In this document: positions 20,640 through 31,115 of the stretch, piece by piece
Layout: each line of letters starts with the position of its first letter
Numbering within the stretch: the first letter of the stretch is position 1
From: Saccharum officinarum
Taxonomy: Eukaryota; Streptophyta; Magnoliopsida; Poales; Poaceae
Reading direction: 5' to 3'
NCBI GenBank assembly: GCA_020631735.1
Contig: CM036179.1
Span: 22,497,063 to 22,561,062 of the forward strand
DNA: 64,000 bases
The notes under the pieces: model-generated
What the model saw: only the letters and a program-made list of their open reading frames with translations
Databases searched by the model: none
Told to the model about the DNA's origin: nothing
Translations under genes and position numbers: made by a program

Positions 20640-21415
20640 CTATTCTTTTTTGGCCATTACCAGAACGTCTGGCAAAAAGAAGGCAAGTTCGGCTACTTGT
20701 CTGTACACAGATACATGACCTATAGTCGTGACTTGTTAGGATTTATAGTACGTGACTTGGCCACGGAAAAAAATAGAAAATAAAACTTTTAGCCTTTAGT
20801 ATTTAGATTTCAATTTCTACTCAGGTACTCATCGGATAATCTATTTGGATTAGATTCTAAGGATCCAGGGCTCAAGAACATACATTCAAGCGGTAGACAG
20901 CCCAGTAGAAACAATTTTACATTCACATAGTTAGAAAATGCCATGCCAAAAAATAGGAAGAAGGGATGGCCGGACAAAAAAAAAGGTGGAGAGAAATTTT
21001 GTCTATTTATTATTAGGTATAGATATAGATTTATAGTACTCAGATATTAGAAATTGGTTTAGATTAGAATTCTTACTCCATATTCGTCTAGACGCGAGCT
21101 ATACTAACTCGTACATAACTAAAGAAAGCAGTGCAAAATAAAGAACGTAACTCTTATCCTTTTCTATTTATTATAAAGAGTTCTATTTAGAGTACTCAGG
21201 ATTTGAGAAATCTATTTAGATTAGGATTCCAACTCCATATTGGTCTAGATGCAAGCTATTCTAACTCGTATGAGCATGAGGTATATATAAAAGTCCGGAC
21301 AAAAGAAACTCTTTATTGTTCGGTAGTTAGAGGAAGACAGACAAAAAGAATGGATGGACAAAAAAAGAGCCTGAAATTTTGCCTCTTTATTATTACTAGT
21401 AAATGTGCCCATGCG
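20640..21415 (+). repeat. Small retroposon-like repeats with TATAGA-type tails
   Basis: At least two related units share GATTAGRATTCYNACTCCATAT, TCTAGAYGC, AACTCGTA, a GGACAAAAAAA tract and TTTATTATTA followed by GGTATAGATATAGAT or ACTAG. A third relative is at 27950-28230. Order and tail fit non-LTR retroposons with simple-repeat 3' ends. No coding and no proven TSD. Confidence 0.45.
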
Positions 21416-22067
21416 TTGCAACAGAAAAAAAAATTAATCCTTGTATATCGTAAGCGTATTGAAAATAAGAAAAATAATTTGTTTGTGCAAGTATGATTCA
21501 ATGAATTTATAATTAACAACATTGAGAATTCCTATGTAGAATTACCTAACACAATAGCACTATATGTTGTCTGATTCAAATTTTAAATGAAGTAAAACAT
21601 GATTCATGTCAACGCATAGCTGTCAACTGTCATCGCCACACAGATGCATTGCTCCCTCCCATGACCATCTACCATCACCACACAAATGCATTGCTCCCTC
21701 CCATGACCATCTGCTATGGTTGCAATATGATGCGCGGAAGTTTTATCTCCTCCCCACCTCCAAAAATACAAAAGAAAAAAAATCCCCATGTCAAATCTCG
21801 GTAGCCATGGCCAGCTGCAGAAGTACTTGACACTAACACAACACTTATTAGATACACAAACGATAAACATACACACCACTTGCTTCAATCCTCCATAGAC
21901 ATTTATTGTAAAGCTGCAATCGCCGATGCCACAGTCATAAGATGATGTCCAAAGGACAATTTTGATGTACATTTCCATTGCCTTGCCGTAGTACAACTAC
22001 ATTCTCTCCTCTCCAAAATGGAGGGGAAGCAAAAACTACTGAGTCGACCATGCAAGCCAATCTAACT
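21416..22067. other. Intergenic stretch
   Basis: A short tandem pair occurs at about 21640-21715 (ATGCATTGCTCCCTCCCATG twice). I see no gene or known TE here. Confidence 0.35.
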
Positions 22068-22306
22068 ACTAAATCCATTCCAAATTATAGTTCGTTTGAC
22101 TGTTTTGAACCTAAGTTTGACCATTCGTCTTATTCAATTTTTTTTTTGCAAAATATCACTTCTTTTGTTTTGGCTTGCTTTACTAACAAATGTTCTTCAA
22201 GAATAACTTAAATTTGATTACGTTTGCATAAATTTTTTGAATAAGACGAGTGGTCAAAGTTGAAGTTAAAAAAGTCAAACGATCTATAATTTGGAACGGA
22301 GGGAGT
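22068..22306. mobile_element. Stowaway-type MITE (Tc1/mariner)
   Basis: The right end reads ATAATTTGGAACGGAGGGAG followed by TA, the canonical Stowaway terminus. The left end is a worn version (CTAAATCCATTCCAAATTATA). The arms, with GTTCGTTTGAC and GTCAAACGATC, fold over most of the element. TA target duplication is typical of the superfamily. Confidence 0.88.
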
Positions 22307-23121
22307 ACTAAATAAACCCTATGGTTAGTAAGATAAAAAGGAACTACACTTGTCGAGTAGCTATTGGTATGCTTTCAATGGCACTATCACAGCTACCTCA
22401 GTCCGTCAATTGATGATTTTGCTGCTCCCGGGTACCTCAACTCTTGTTAGGACCACCCAGACTGGAACTGTCAACTGTCAAGGGTTTCTCCTCCATGAAA
22501 GCATACACTCACGACCTGAATTTCTGGGTCAGATCTGCGAGATCATTTGCCGGCCGGGTCTGGGGCAACCAGTTCTCAACGTCAATCGTCAAGATTGTGT
22601 ATAACTTGCTTGTCGTCAGCACTTCCAAAGTTAGTTTTGAATAGTTAGTGTGAGATGCCAAACCGGTTTAGGAGGATAAGAGCTTCTCTCATCACCAAAA
22701 ACCTGCGGAAATAGTTTTCACATTAATACTACAACAAACTGCACACAAGTTCTTCATAGGAAACTCAGAGCACCTTGGAGTGCAGCTTAAGATAGTTGCC
22801 AATAAAAAGGGGAAGAATTCAAAAGCTTAGACATATCTAGAATTTACTCACTGATATCTCTACATTGATGTTGTGATACAATAAGCTACGAACGCACAAG
22901 ACTGGCGGGGTAGAAAAGTTTGATGTACCTTTATTTTAGTAACTCTTGTGTTTTATATTGCATCTGCAATGCAAGGACTTCCATTATCATCTCCAAAAAA
23001 AATTGGCACCACGGGCACTCATTGGAACTCAAAGGACCTCATGTCCCAATTTGCCACCGGAAGCTATGTATGCTAGCGGAATGATAACAAGCCAGCAAAG
23101 CTCAACCCCTGAAAAATATAG
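22307..23121. other. Unassigned low-copy-looking sequence
   Basis: A plus-strand open frame at 22444-22644 encodes a coding-like 66-residue peptide (MKAYTHDLNFWVRSARSFAG). I recognise no family. It could belong to the possible transcription unit further right, or be chance. Confidence 0.25.
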
Positions 23122-23130
23122 CTGTTCAGC

Positions 23131-23940
23131 CCGTCTTTTTTTTTTTGTTTTTAGCCCTTTTTTGAAAGATTCTCTCAAATATGCCCCTGGCGAAAAGATT
23201 TTAAAAAAATAGACCCTTATCTTGGCGCCATGGTCATCGGCGCCAAGGTAACACGGCATGGCGCCAGGGTAACTGGCGCCAAGACCTTAACGCGTGGCGC
23301 TGACATGGCAGGGTCTTGGCGCCGTGATCTTTGGCGCCAAGACTTGGCACCACTCTAATTGGCGTCAAGCCTGACGCCACAGATCACAACGCCAAGACCC
23401 TATTTTAAGTACCCAAATTTACCGTGAGATGGACATGTTGAAATTTACCATATTTCCATCCCCATCCCATAGTAAATTTAAAGACTTAGCCAAATAAATC
23501 TGGATTTTTGCTACGGCTTGAATATGTTAGAATATCAACTACCATGTGTTAGACATATGGAAAAATAACGTTTTTATCATGACTTGGACATTTACAAATT
23601 TGAAATTTTAACATGACTTGGATATTGAGAAATGTGACTAACTCTAGAGTTTTTACAGTGACTTTCTGCTTGATAACTTAGAACAACCTAGAAATACTTA
23701 GGATAAAAATTGATATACATGGTAACAGGTCTGTGGCGCCAGGCTTGGCGCCAATGGTGACGGCGCCAAGGTGCTGCCACATCAGCGCTAACTCGGGAAG
23801 TGGCATGGGGGCTTGGCGCCAACGTTAACGGCGCCAAGCTGTGTTATGGCGCCAAGCCCTGGGTCAATTTCCTAAAATCTTTCCGTCAGAGGCATATTTG
23901 ATAAAATCTTTCGAAAAAGGGCTAAAAACAAAAAAGACGG
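23131..23940. mobile_element. MULE-like non-autonomous element rich in GGCGCC
   Basis: The element is 810 bp with about 85-bp terminal inverted repeats: CCGTCTTTTT, TTTTTAGCCCTTTTT, GAAAGATT, CAAATATGCC on the left and their complements on the right. The 9-bp flanks CTGTTCAGC and TTGTTCAGC differ at one position. Long TIRs plus a 9-bp TSD indicate a Mutator-like element. Twelve GGCGCC palindromes, mostly in CTTGGCGCCAAG-type contexts, sit just inside both TIRs. There is no transposase. Confidence 0.8.
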
Positions 23941-23949
23941 TTGTTCAGC

Positions 23950-25400
23950 TAACTAAAAGTGAAATAAACAAGTTATGCTGAATCTAAAAAAGATCTCTAA
24001 GTGAAAAAAGTTTTCAGGGAATACCATGCAATGCCTTTTGTTATCGGCGATAGGTGAAAAAACATCGCAATGTTCAATCCATGTGAGCACGTATTGAATA
24101 ATACAGTAGAATCTAGCTAAATATATATGCAGATTTCCATCCAGGATAACTGAAAGAGATAAGTAGCTTACCAGAGAACAAGTTGCCTTAGAAGTCAAAC
24201 AATCAGATAAATCCACAAGAACTCAGCATGATCTCTCATTTTCACAAGCTCCCGATTCCATCTGTTCAGAGCCATCTTTGCCTCCACTACACAAGAACTT
24301 TAACATCACTGGGCCTAAACACAACAGGAATTAGGTTGCAATTGCAAGGATTAAAGGCAGGGAAAGTTACTACATAGTGTAACGTATTTAATATAACTTT
24401 GAAACTGAAAACAAAATTATTTTGAAGAACCTACATTAAGCTGATCCCACAACAGCTGAACTCAATTTTATATAAGCATACCAAAGGAGAGGTCTGAGAC
24501 AAACGACTTTGGTAAAAACAGTTAACATTAAAACACCAACAAACAATCATGCTTTTCAATCTAGCCATTAAAAATAGAGGCTCCACTACCGATTTCCCTT
24601 ATGCTTATGAGGGATGAGAAGTCCCCAAGAACCAGGCAAAAGCATCATTAAAAAGAAGAGTACCAAGTAGCTAGTCCACAGAATGCACACATTGTAGCGT
24701 TCACCTGGCAAGAACAGTTCTTACAGGGTAGCATCTTCAGTTCTAAAGCTACTGTGAAGAAATCAAACATATAAGCACAAGAACTTGCAATTGAGAAGCA
24801 AGAAAAGTAGATGCACATAATGCTTCTTAACAAGCAATCCATTTTTTTCTGCAATAGCAGATGCAATCTCGTCATTATAGAAGTAAATCCGAATCTGAAA
24901 GTAGCAGCATTATATCATTAACATCCAACATTATAAGCAACTAATCAAAGGAAACATTATTCAAATACTTGCTTACTTTGAGTGTTCCTCTTTGGGATCT
25001 GTTGACCTTACAAAGTCACAATGAGAATCATTATGGATAATGCATCGGTACGAATGGTCTCTTCTGAGTACTTGACCCCAATTTGAAGCATTACAGCGAA
25101 AAATGAACTCCAGAAAGTAAAAGGAAGAAACATATTATGCTATCTCAATGAATCTTCTGCATCCAGTGGACTCAGCAAGGTGGAACAGTCTTTGTGGACG
25201 CAAAACACATAAGCCTTGGGAGCTTCAGGTAAGATAAGAAAAAAAAGACTATCATACCAAACAAATTTTATTACAGTAGATTTCAAGAAAAATATAAATC
25301 CAAACCTTCATTACAAAAGCTTTCAAGAAAAAACATAAATCACAGGACTTAAAAGATACTGTCCGTTGGAAGGTTAAGTTCTACTGCAAGACAGGACCGA
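23950..25400 (-). other. Possible introns or 3' region of a minus-strand transcription unit
   Basis: AT-rich sequence with scattered minus-strand splice-like sites, for example CTG followed by GTAAGC near 24168 and GTAAGCAAG near 24972. No long coding frame or TE hallmark was seen. It may belong to the unit described at 25402-26390. Confidence 0.25.
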
Positions 25401-25401
25401 A

Positions 25402-25608
25402 TCACATATAGATCAGGCCAGGGGGAAGGTTCAGTTTCACTTCAAGACCGGACACTGAAACATATCGTCCATGAGAAATTCCAAACATCGGCTCATACTT
25501 CGTCCTCCTACCATTCCACGCCTTGGTCCACGCCTCCACCAGGCCGCTGCCACGGAGGTAGCTCATAGAGAATAGCATATGAACTACTCTTTCACTATAC
25601 AAGAGCAA
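25402..25608 (-). CDS. Possible coding exon, uncharacterised
   Basis: A 68-codon frame ends LNLPPGLIYM-stop and contains SYLRGSGLVEAWTKAWNGRR and YEPMFGISHGRYVSVSG. Composition and even codon use look protein-like and differ from the AT-rich flanks. It sits downstream of possible exons at 25800-26390 on the same strand. I recognise no family; the ORF start is probably not the true exon start. Confidence 0.3.
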   Translation of the reverse strand: MLLYSERVVHMLFSMSYLRGSGLVEAWTKAWNGRRTKYEPMFGISHGRYVSVSGLEVKLNLPPGLIYM

Positions 25609-25809
25609 AAAAATCCTAATACTACTCAGCGTTATCTAAGAAGTAAAAAAGCACATATGAATACCTAGTATTAACTAAACCTAGCGAATCCAAAGAGAAT
25701 AGCATATGAACTACTCTTGTCAGTATACAGGAGAAAAAGAAAGAGAACCCTGATACTACTTATTAGCAACATCAAGAAGCAAACCTTGTTGGATCATGTG
25801 TACACGACA

Positions 25810-26390
25810 AGGTCAAGAGTTTTTGCTCTTGTTCAGCTCGTCAAGATCAAGCCTGTTCTTGTTTAGCTCGATGAGATCAGGCTTCTGTACTTGTTCAGCT
25901 CGGTGAGATTAGGATTCAAAGCCTGCAAAAACAGGATATCCCCATGGCAACTTTTAAGAGTTTTAACCGAAATATCTAGTATATCAATAGGAAAAAAGTG
26001 AAGGAATTTGTGTCGAACCTGGAGTTCATGTCAAACTTACCAAGGTTTTTGTCCTGATTGATTTGAGACCCGAGCTGGAGTCTTCATTAGATTGGATTCC
26101 GATTCTGACTCGCCACGTGGATGGAGTGTCGGTGATGCCATGAACGTCGACCAATGCGGCGGCGGCGGCGGCGGCTTGCGGTAGCGGGGCCCGGGAGGAG
26201 GCGGAGACTGCTCCATTGAGCGTCGGCGCTGAGGGCGGCCCTGGAGGAGCAGGCGCAGACTGCTCCATTGAGCGCCAGCTTTGCAAGCGAGACTGGAGCA
26301 GCGGCGGTGAGCGCCGGCACTGAGACGGGAGGAACGGGAGAAAATTGGAATTTGATGCTCCTCGAAACTGGGCTTCGCTAAAATGGACTC
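25810..26390 (-). CDS. Possible 5' exons of an uncharacterised gene
   Basis: The first candidate exon (26040 to about 26330) encodes an Ala/Pro-rich start (MEQSAPAPPGPPSAPTLNG) and VDVHGITDTPSTWRVRIG, and ends at a strong minus-strand donor TTG followed by GTAAGTTTG at 26039. An acceptor TTTTTGCAG lies near 25926. The next exon encodes imperfect repeats of a DLIELNKN-type unit but meets a stop in the joined frame. So either the exon join is wrong or the gene is decayed. Function unknown. Confidence 0.33.
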
Positions 26391-26518
26391 TCTGACATGC
26401 ATAATGAAGTTAATTTCATTAATATAATATGACAATGTCCTATTAGGTTCTAATGAATTAAAATACTCTAAAATTGTTATTTGTTTGGACTTTTTAATAC
26501 ACATAGCTTTTACTATGC

Positions 26519-26521
<3 letters not shown>

Positions 26522-26599
<78 letters not shown>
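26522..26599. repeat. AT dinucleotide microsatellite
   Basis: An uninterrupted AT run of about 78 bp. Open frames reading YIYIYI across it are artefacts. Confidence 0.97.
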
Positions 26600-26602
<3 letters not shown>

Positions 26603-26639
26603 TTTGTCTAAATATATAGTAAAAAGTATATATATCTTG

Positions 26640-26840
26640 AAAAGCCCGAACGATTTATACGATTTAGAATAGAGTGAGTATAACCTCAATTTTTTCAACC
26701 GTAAGGCAAAAAGTATTTAATCATAATATATCATAACTTTAATCTATATCTATATAGATATAATAATATAAATTCAAATCCAAATAAGCCTAAACGATCT
26801 ACAATTTAGAATAGAGGGAGTATAATATCAATTTTTTTCA
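26640..26840. repeat. Degenerate Stowaway-like ends
   Basis: ACGATCTACAATTTAGAATAGAGGGAGTATA near 26792-26822 and a similar run near 26652-26682 resemble worn Stowaway termini (ends GGGAGTA). No complete element can be drawn. Confidence 0.4.
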
Positions 26841-26886
26841 ACCGTAAGGCACAAAAATGTTTACTCGTAATATATCGTAACTATAA

Positions 26887-26960
26887 TCTATATCTATATC
26901 TATATCTATATCTATATCTATATCTATATCTATATCTATATCTATATCTATATCTATATA
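26887..26960. repeat. TATATC hexanucleotide microsatellite
   Basis: About 12 tandem TATATC units. Similar short runs elsewhere (21020-21035, 28195-28225) adjoin retroposon-like repeats, so it may be the expanded tail of such a copy in minus orientation. Confidence 0.93.
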
Positions 26961-27403
26961 GATACTAATATAAATTTAAATCCAAATAGAAAAGGATAAG
27001 AATAGAAATTACCCTAATCTTATGTCTATATCTATGCCTAGATTATTAGAAATCTTAATTCTAATAGATCTCTCCAATCACAGTAACTTGAATAGGAATC
27101 CTAGGTAGCTCCCGTTCGGTATCTATTTTTCCGCGTCCAATTTCCCTCCGACACTTTTCCATATTTTGTTTTTTCCCTGTTCTCGTATTGTGTCCGTTTT
27201 CTCACGTAAGTTTTTTGTTCTTCTACGTTCGGTTTCGTTTCGCTTTTTCTATTTTTTCTTCCCCTTTCTGTTTACTTTATTTGTTTTCTCCCATGTTGTG
27301 CTTCTTTGTTCCCTTGTTTTCACGTTCTATTTTTTGAAGTCACATTATAGCCTAGTAGGGAAAGAAGAAATAGAAAAATAAATGGCACCACAATGATTAA
27401 CCA
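26961..27403. other. Intergenic T-rich stretch
   Basis: Low-complexity pyrimidine-rich sequence between a microsatellite and a LINE end. No gene seen. Confidence 0.4.
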
Positions 27404-27935
27404 TACAACAACAATAACATAGCATTTTATCCCAAGCAAGTCGGGGTAGGCTAGAGATAAAACCCAAGAGAGACGAGAAACAGAGAGACACATAAAGGGC
27501 ACAAAACAGATAGAGGTCACGGTTCAGGCACATTCATTGTCAGTCTCCAAGCGCTCCTGTCCATACCTAAATCATTGGAGATATTCCACTTCTTAAGGTC
27601 TCTCTTAACGGACTCGTCCCAAGTCAGTTTAGGTCGACCTCTATCGCTCTTTACATTATTGGCCCGTTTTAGAACCCTACTACGCACCGACGCCTCGGGA
27701 GGCCTTCGTTGGACATGTCCAAACCATCTCAACCGATGTTGAATCAATTTCTCCTCAATTGGTGCCACCCCAACCCTATCCCGAATATTGTCGTTCCAGA
27801 CTCTATCCCTCCTTGTTTGCCCACAAAACCAACGCAACATACGCATCTATGCAACACTCAATTGCTGGACATGTCGCCTTTTTTGTATGCCAACACTCAG
27901 CACCGTATAAACAGTGATTAACCATGTATCCTAAA
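27404..27935 (-). pseudogene. RTE-type LINE 3' fragment (ORF C terminus)
   Basis: A 109-codon frame at 27517-27846 encodes the C-terminal region of plant RTE-clade LINE proteins: MRMLRWFCGQTRRDRVWND, RDRVGVAPIEEKLIQHRLRW, FGHVQRRPPEA, RGRPKLTW and VKRDLKKWNI. Upstream in another frame CLYGAECWHTKK is the preceding motif, so a frameshift lies near the AAAAAA at about 27880. The 3' end reads ATGTTATTGTTGTTGTATGG on the minus strand, the TTG-type tail of plant RTE elements. The rest of the element is absent (5' truncation). Confidence 0.92.
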
Positions 27936-27949
27936 AAAGTAATAGAACG

Positions 27950-28230
27950 AGAAGCTGAACGGACATATAATATAAGCACGGCTATGAGCCCAAAGTCACA
28001 TACACTACAAATACGTTTTGGAATTGGAATCCATATTGTGCTAGACAATAAGGACTATTGTAACTCGTATGAGCATGGATTATTTATATATATAAGTTCA
28101 GATGTAAGAAACTCTTGATTATCCAGTAGTTAGAGGGATACGAACCGAAAAATGGATGGGCGAAAAAAAGCATAAAATTTTGCATCTTTATTAATAGGTA
28201 TATATATATAGGTATATATATATATAGTGT
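27950..28230 (+). repeat. Small retroposon-like repeat, third copy
   Basis: It shares TGTAACTCGTATGAGCATG, AGAAACTCTT, AGTAGTTAGAGG, AATGGATGG and TTTTGCATCTTTATTAATAGG with 21180-21415. It ends in a TATATAGG simple repeat. Confidence 0.6.
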
Positions 28231-29661
28231 GAGCTTTGATGTGTTTTTTGGGGCATTCAATCTCTAGAGTTTTTAAGTTACTTTGTTGACCTTCTGATTG
28301 ATGTGCTGGAACACTTCACCACATGCAACTGTAGAGTATTTGCCTAACTTATATTGACACTTTCATTTGAACTACACATAAAACACATGAAATGTATTTT
28401 CATATTAAATCCCGATACTACAAAAATAGATTAAATCCTGGCATTGCCGATCTCAGAATAATTAATTGATGGGTAAATTTACTTTACCAACTGTTTTTTT
28501 AATGAAATTTAACACCAACAACTCAGGTACATAAGATTCATTTTTACACCTTGAATTTCTCGGGTCTGAGCACATTATGTCCTCAACATTCGGATGGTAC
28601 TCTTTGCGGCAAGTAATAAAATTGCCAGATGGATCAATTCCACATACTCATGAATATCACCTATCCTTAAAATAAAAAAGGAGGCCTTGATTTAATAATT
28701 TAGACGGGTACAATAACATATCAATCCTTCACAGCAAGCATGCAATGCAATATCCACTGGCAAAAATGAGCAATCCTTATTGGCGATTTGCATTGCTGAT
28801 TAGACGTGTGCAGCAACAGATCGATCCTTGCATAGCTGTACAACCTGAAAATGATGAAGCATTCACATCCAAAAGCATAAGAGTTACTAAATCATGATAA
28901 CAACACAAGTGGATGACAAGAGTAACTGATGATCCTTGAAGTAAAAATTACTGAGCAATTAGGACAGGAGGGCTGGACACACTTCCCACACATAATTGCC
29001 TAGACCATTACCTGTTTGAAATAGTGGGTGATTATTAGAGCACTCAACTTTTCCAGTATCTCTAAATATAATCATTAATCAACACCAACAAGAGTTTCCA
29101 AGAGAATGGATCTAAGATGCGCACATTCACCATCATGAGTGGCGGCCGTGGCAGGAAGGCATTGGGCGTGGCGGTGAGGCGGCGCTCATCCAGGCAGCGC
29201 AGGAAGTCGTGTTGCTAAAGCTCCAAGCGAACTCCCAGGGAACAAAAAACAACATCAAGATAATTAAAGTTTGGACTCATGTTGTACCATTACAAAAAAA
29301 ACCCAATATTTAGAGTGTAATCTTCAAAACAATTTGTTTTGTAGTAGGGATGGCAATCCTACCCACATGTGCAGCTTCAAAAATCCACCAGCAGGTGGGG
29401 GTACAGGTATAAGATTAAACCTGTAGTATGGGTGTTGGCATCAAATACATTGTGGCTCGAAATACTAAAGGCGAACAACCATAAGCTAATGATTGTACAT
29501 CAAGCAGGTGGATCATATATCTGAAAACCCTCGCTGATAGAGCACCACCATGACATGAAAGAAAATATGATAGTCCTTAGTATTGATGGTCCTGGTCCAC
29601 ATGGAGAAGTGTTTTTTTTTGGCGAGCACACATGGAGAAGGTTAATTCAATGATTAAAAAC
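28231..29661. other. Mostly non-coding stretch with one exon-like patch
   Basis: AT-rich sequence without TE termini. At 29120-29220 a GC-rich patch on the minus strand encodes DFLRCLDERRLTATPNAFL, which could be an exon of a minus-strand gene together with patches near 31000 and 32450. Nothing else is seen. Confidence 0.3.
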
Positions 29662-30919
29662 ATGTCAATTTACTATTGATTTTTTTCAGCAAGCAAATTC
29701 AATTCTATGCATGGTCCCTTTCAATGAAAAATTCTATGCATGGTTCCGTGTTCTGAACCTATTGTCGAAATTCTTTCAGACAAAGAAAGGGCATACATCA
29801 ATTGCATTCGGTTCTTTGGTTGTTTTTTCACAGAACAGGAGGTTTAGGTTTTTTCAAGAACAAGAGGTTTAAGGTTTGTTATTCTCGTCATCTTGTTAAG
29901 CCCTCCAGCTATTATGAAAGTAGGTTTAGGTTTTTTCAAGAACAAGAGGTTTAAGGTTTGTTATTCTCGTCATCTTGTTAAGCCCTCCAACTAATATGAA
30001 ACCGCAGGACCAAGGTTCAAAAAGGCGCTAGGCGGTATCTAGGCCTAGAGCCTAGGCGAGCCTAGGCGTTTTAAGACGTTTTTCTAGGCGTTTTATTTTT
30101 TTATACAAATACATATATATATTACCTTAGATTACCTTAAAAGAAGAAATAAGAGATTGTGGACCTAAAGTTGGAAGAAAGGCCCATCAAAAAGGTCGTG
30201 CTCTGCTTTCTTCCACCTTATCCATCCAGCCATCCTCCCACCGCACGAACCAGAGTCCGTGCTCTGCTTTCTCTGCCTCCCTTCCCTGCTTCTCCAACGG
30301 CGCCCGCTCCTTCCTCCTTCCGACGCGCGCCTCCTCCTTCTCCGGTGACATGTGCCTCCTCCCTCCTTCTCCGACGCTGCCCGCTCCTCTTGGCTACGCC
30401 TGCCGTATCTGCGGCTGCGCGTCCGTAGCGCCGGCATCTACCGCCGGACATCGACACCCACCCTCCCTCACAGCTGCGCCCGCAGCCTGCCTTCCTCCCA
30501 GCTGTGCCCCAGCCTCTGCTCGTCCCCTGCAGCCGGTGTCCGCGCCGGCAGCCTGCCCTCCTCTTGGCCGCGCCTATCCTCTGCCTACCCCCATAGGCGA
30601 GGCGGCACCCCTCCGTAGCGCATAAGCCATAAGCGCAACCAGGCGAGCGCCTAGGAGCGTCTTTTTGAACACTGCACAGGACATTCCATTGCAAAGCTCC
30701 CTCCAATTGCATTAAACTAACTTACTGGAAGATACCAAAATTGGACTAATGTATTGTCATCCAATTAATTGTCCAACAAATCAAGATAAATTGATGGATG
30801 AACATGCAGTAACCTGGTAGCTAACTTTGTGTGATTAAAGCCTAACAGTAAGCTCCTAAAAGCAGCCTTAAATTCAGAAATATCATTATATGTTGAACAA
30901 AGGAATGAAATGAGAGTAT
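29662..30919 (+). repeat. Local tandem duplication, copy 1
   Basis: Together with 31116-31932 this is a direct duplication beginning TGTCAATTTACTATTGATTT and ending near ATGAAATGAGAGTA. Copy 1 is enlarged by a hAT-like element at 30011-30674 and by an internal 82-bp tandem duplication (29840-29921 and 29922-30003). Confidence 0.9.
30011..30674. mobile_element. hAT-like element with CTAGGCG-rich ends
   Basis: The element is 664 bp. Ends CAAGGTTCAAAAAGGCGCT and AGCGTCTTTTTGAACACTG form inverted repeats with a CA start typical of hAT. Flanks CGCAGGAC and CACAGGAC match at 7 of 8 bases. The sister copy at 31330-31340 has the uninterrupted site GCAGGACATTCC. Subterminal CTAGGCG/CGCCTAG blocks repeat. 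The GC-rich core (30230-30600) looks like captured coding sequence but has no recognised domain. Confidence 0.8.
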
Positions 30920-30989
30920 GTGATGGGTCCATACTGGTTGTGCTTGGACACGAAGATGGAGTATCATGGAAAGGATGAACTGCAAGTCA

Positions 30990-31066
30990 GTTCTCAGGCG
31001 CTTCCTCGATGGTGCTGCAAACCTTCTTGTATCACACCCTGAAAAACACCAAGCAAACACATACAA
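30990..31066 (-). other. Exon-like patch
   Basis: On the minus strand a TTTTTCAG acceptor-like site is followed by an open stretch GCDTRRFAAPSRKRLRTDLQ. It may be an exon of an unknown or decayed minus-strand gene. Confidence 0.25.
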
Positions 31067-31115
31067 GTTAACATTGTTTCACTCACCTAAACGATTACCT
31101 AGCAATGCAGGCTGC

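Noticed and set aside
26481..26698. Open frames of YIYIYI repeats over AT microsatellites (also 61386-61808)
   Set aside because: Simple-repeat artefacts with no protein evidence.
30159..30712. Overlapping Ala/Pro/Arg-rich frames in the hAT-like core as a host gene
   Set aside because: They lie wholly inside the element, are open in many frames on both strands and show no domain. Kept only as possible captured sequence.
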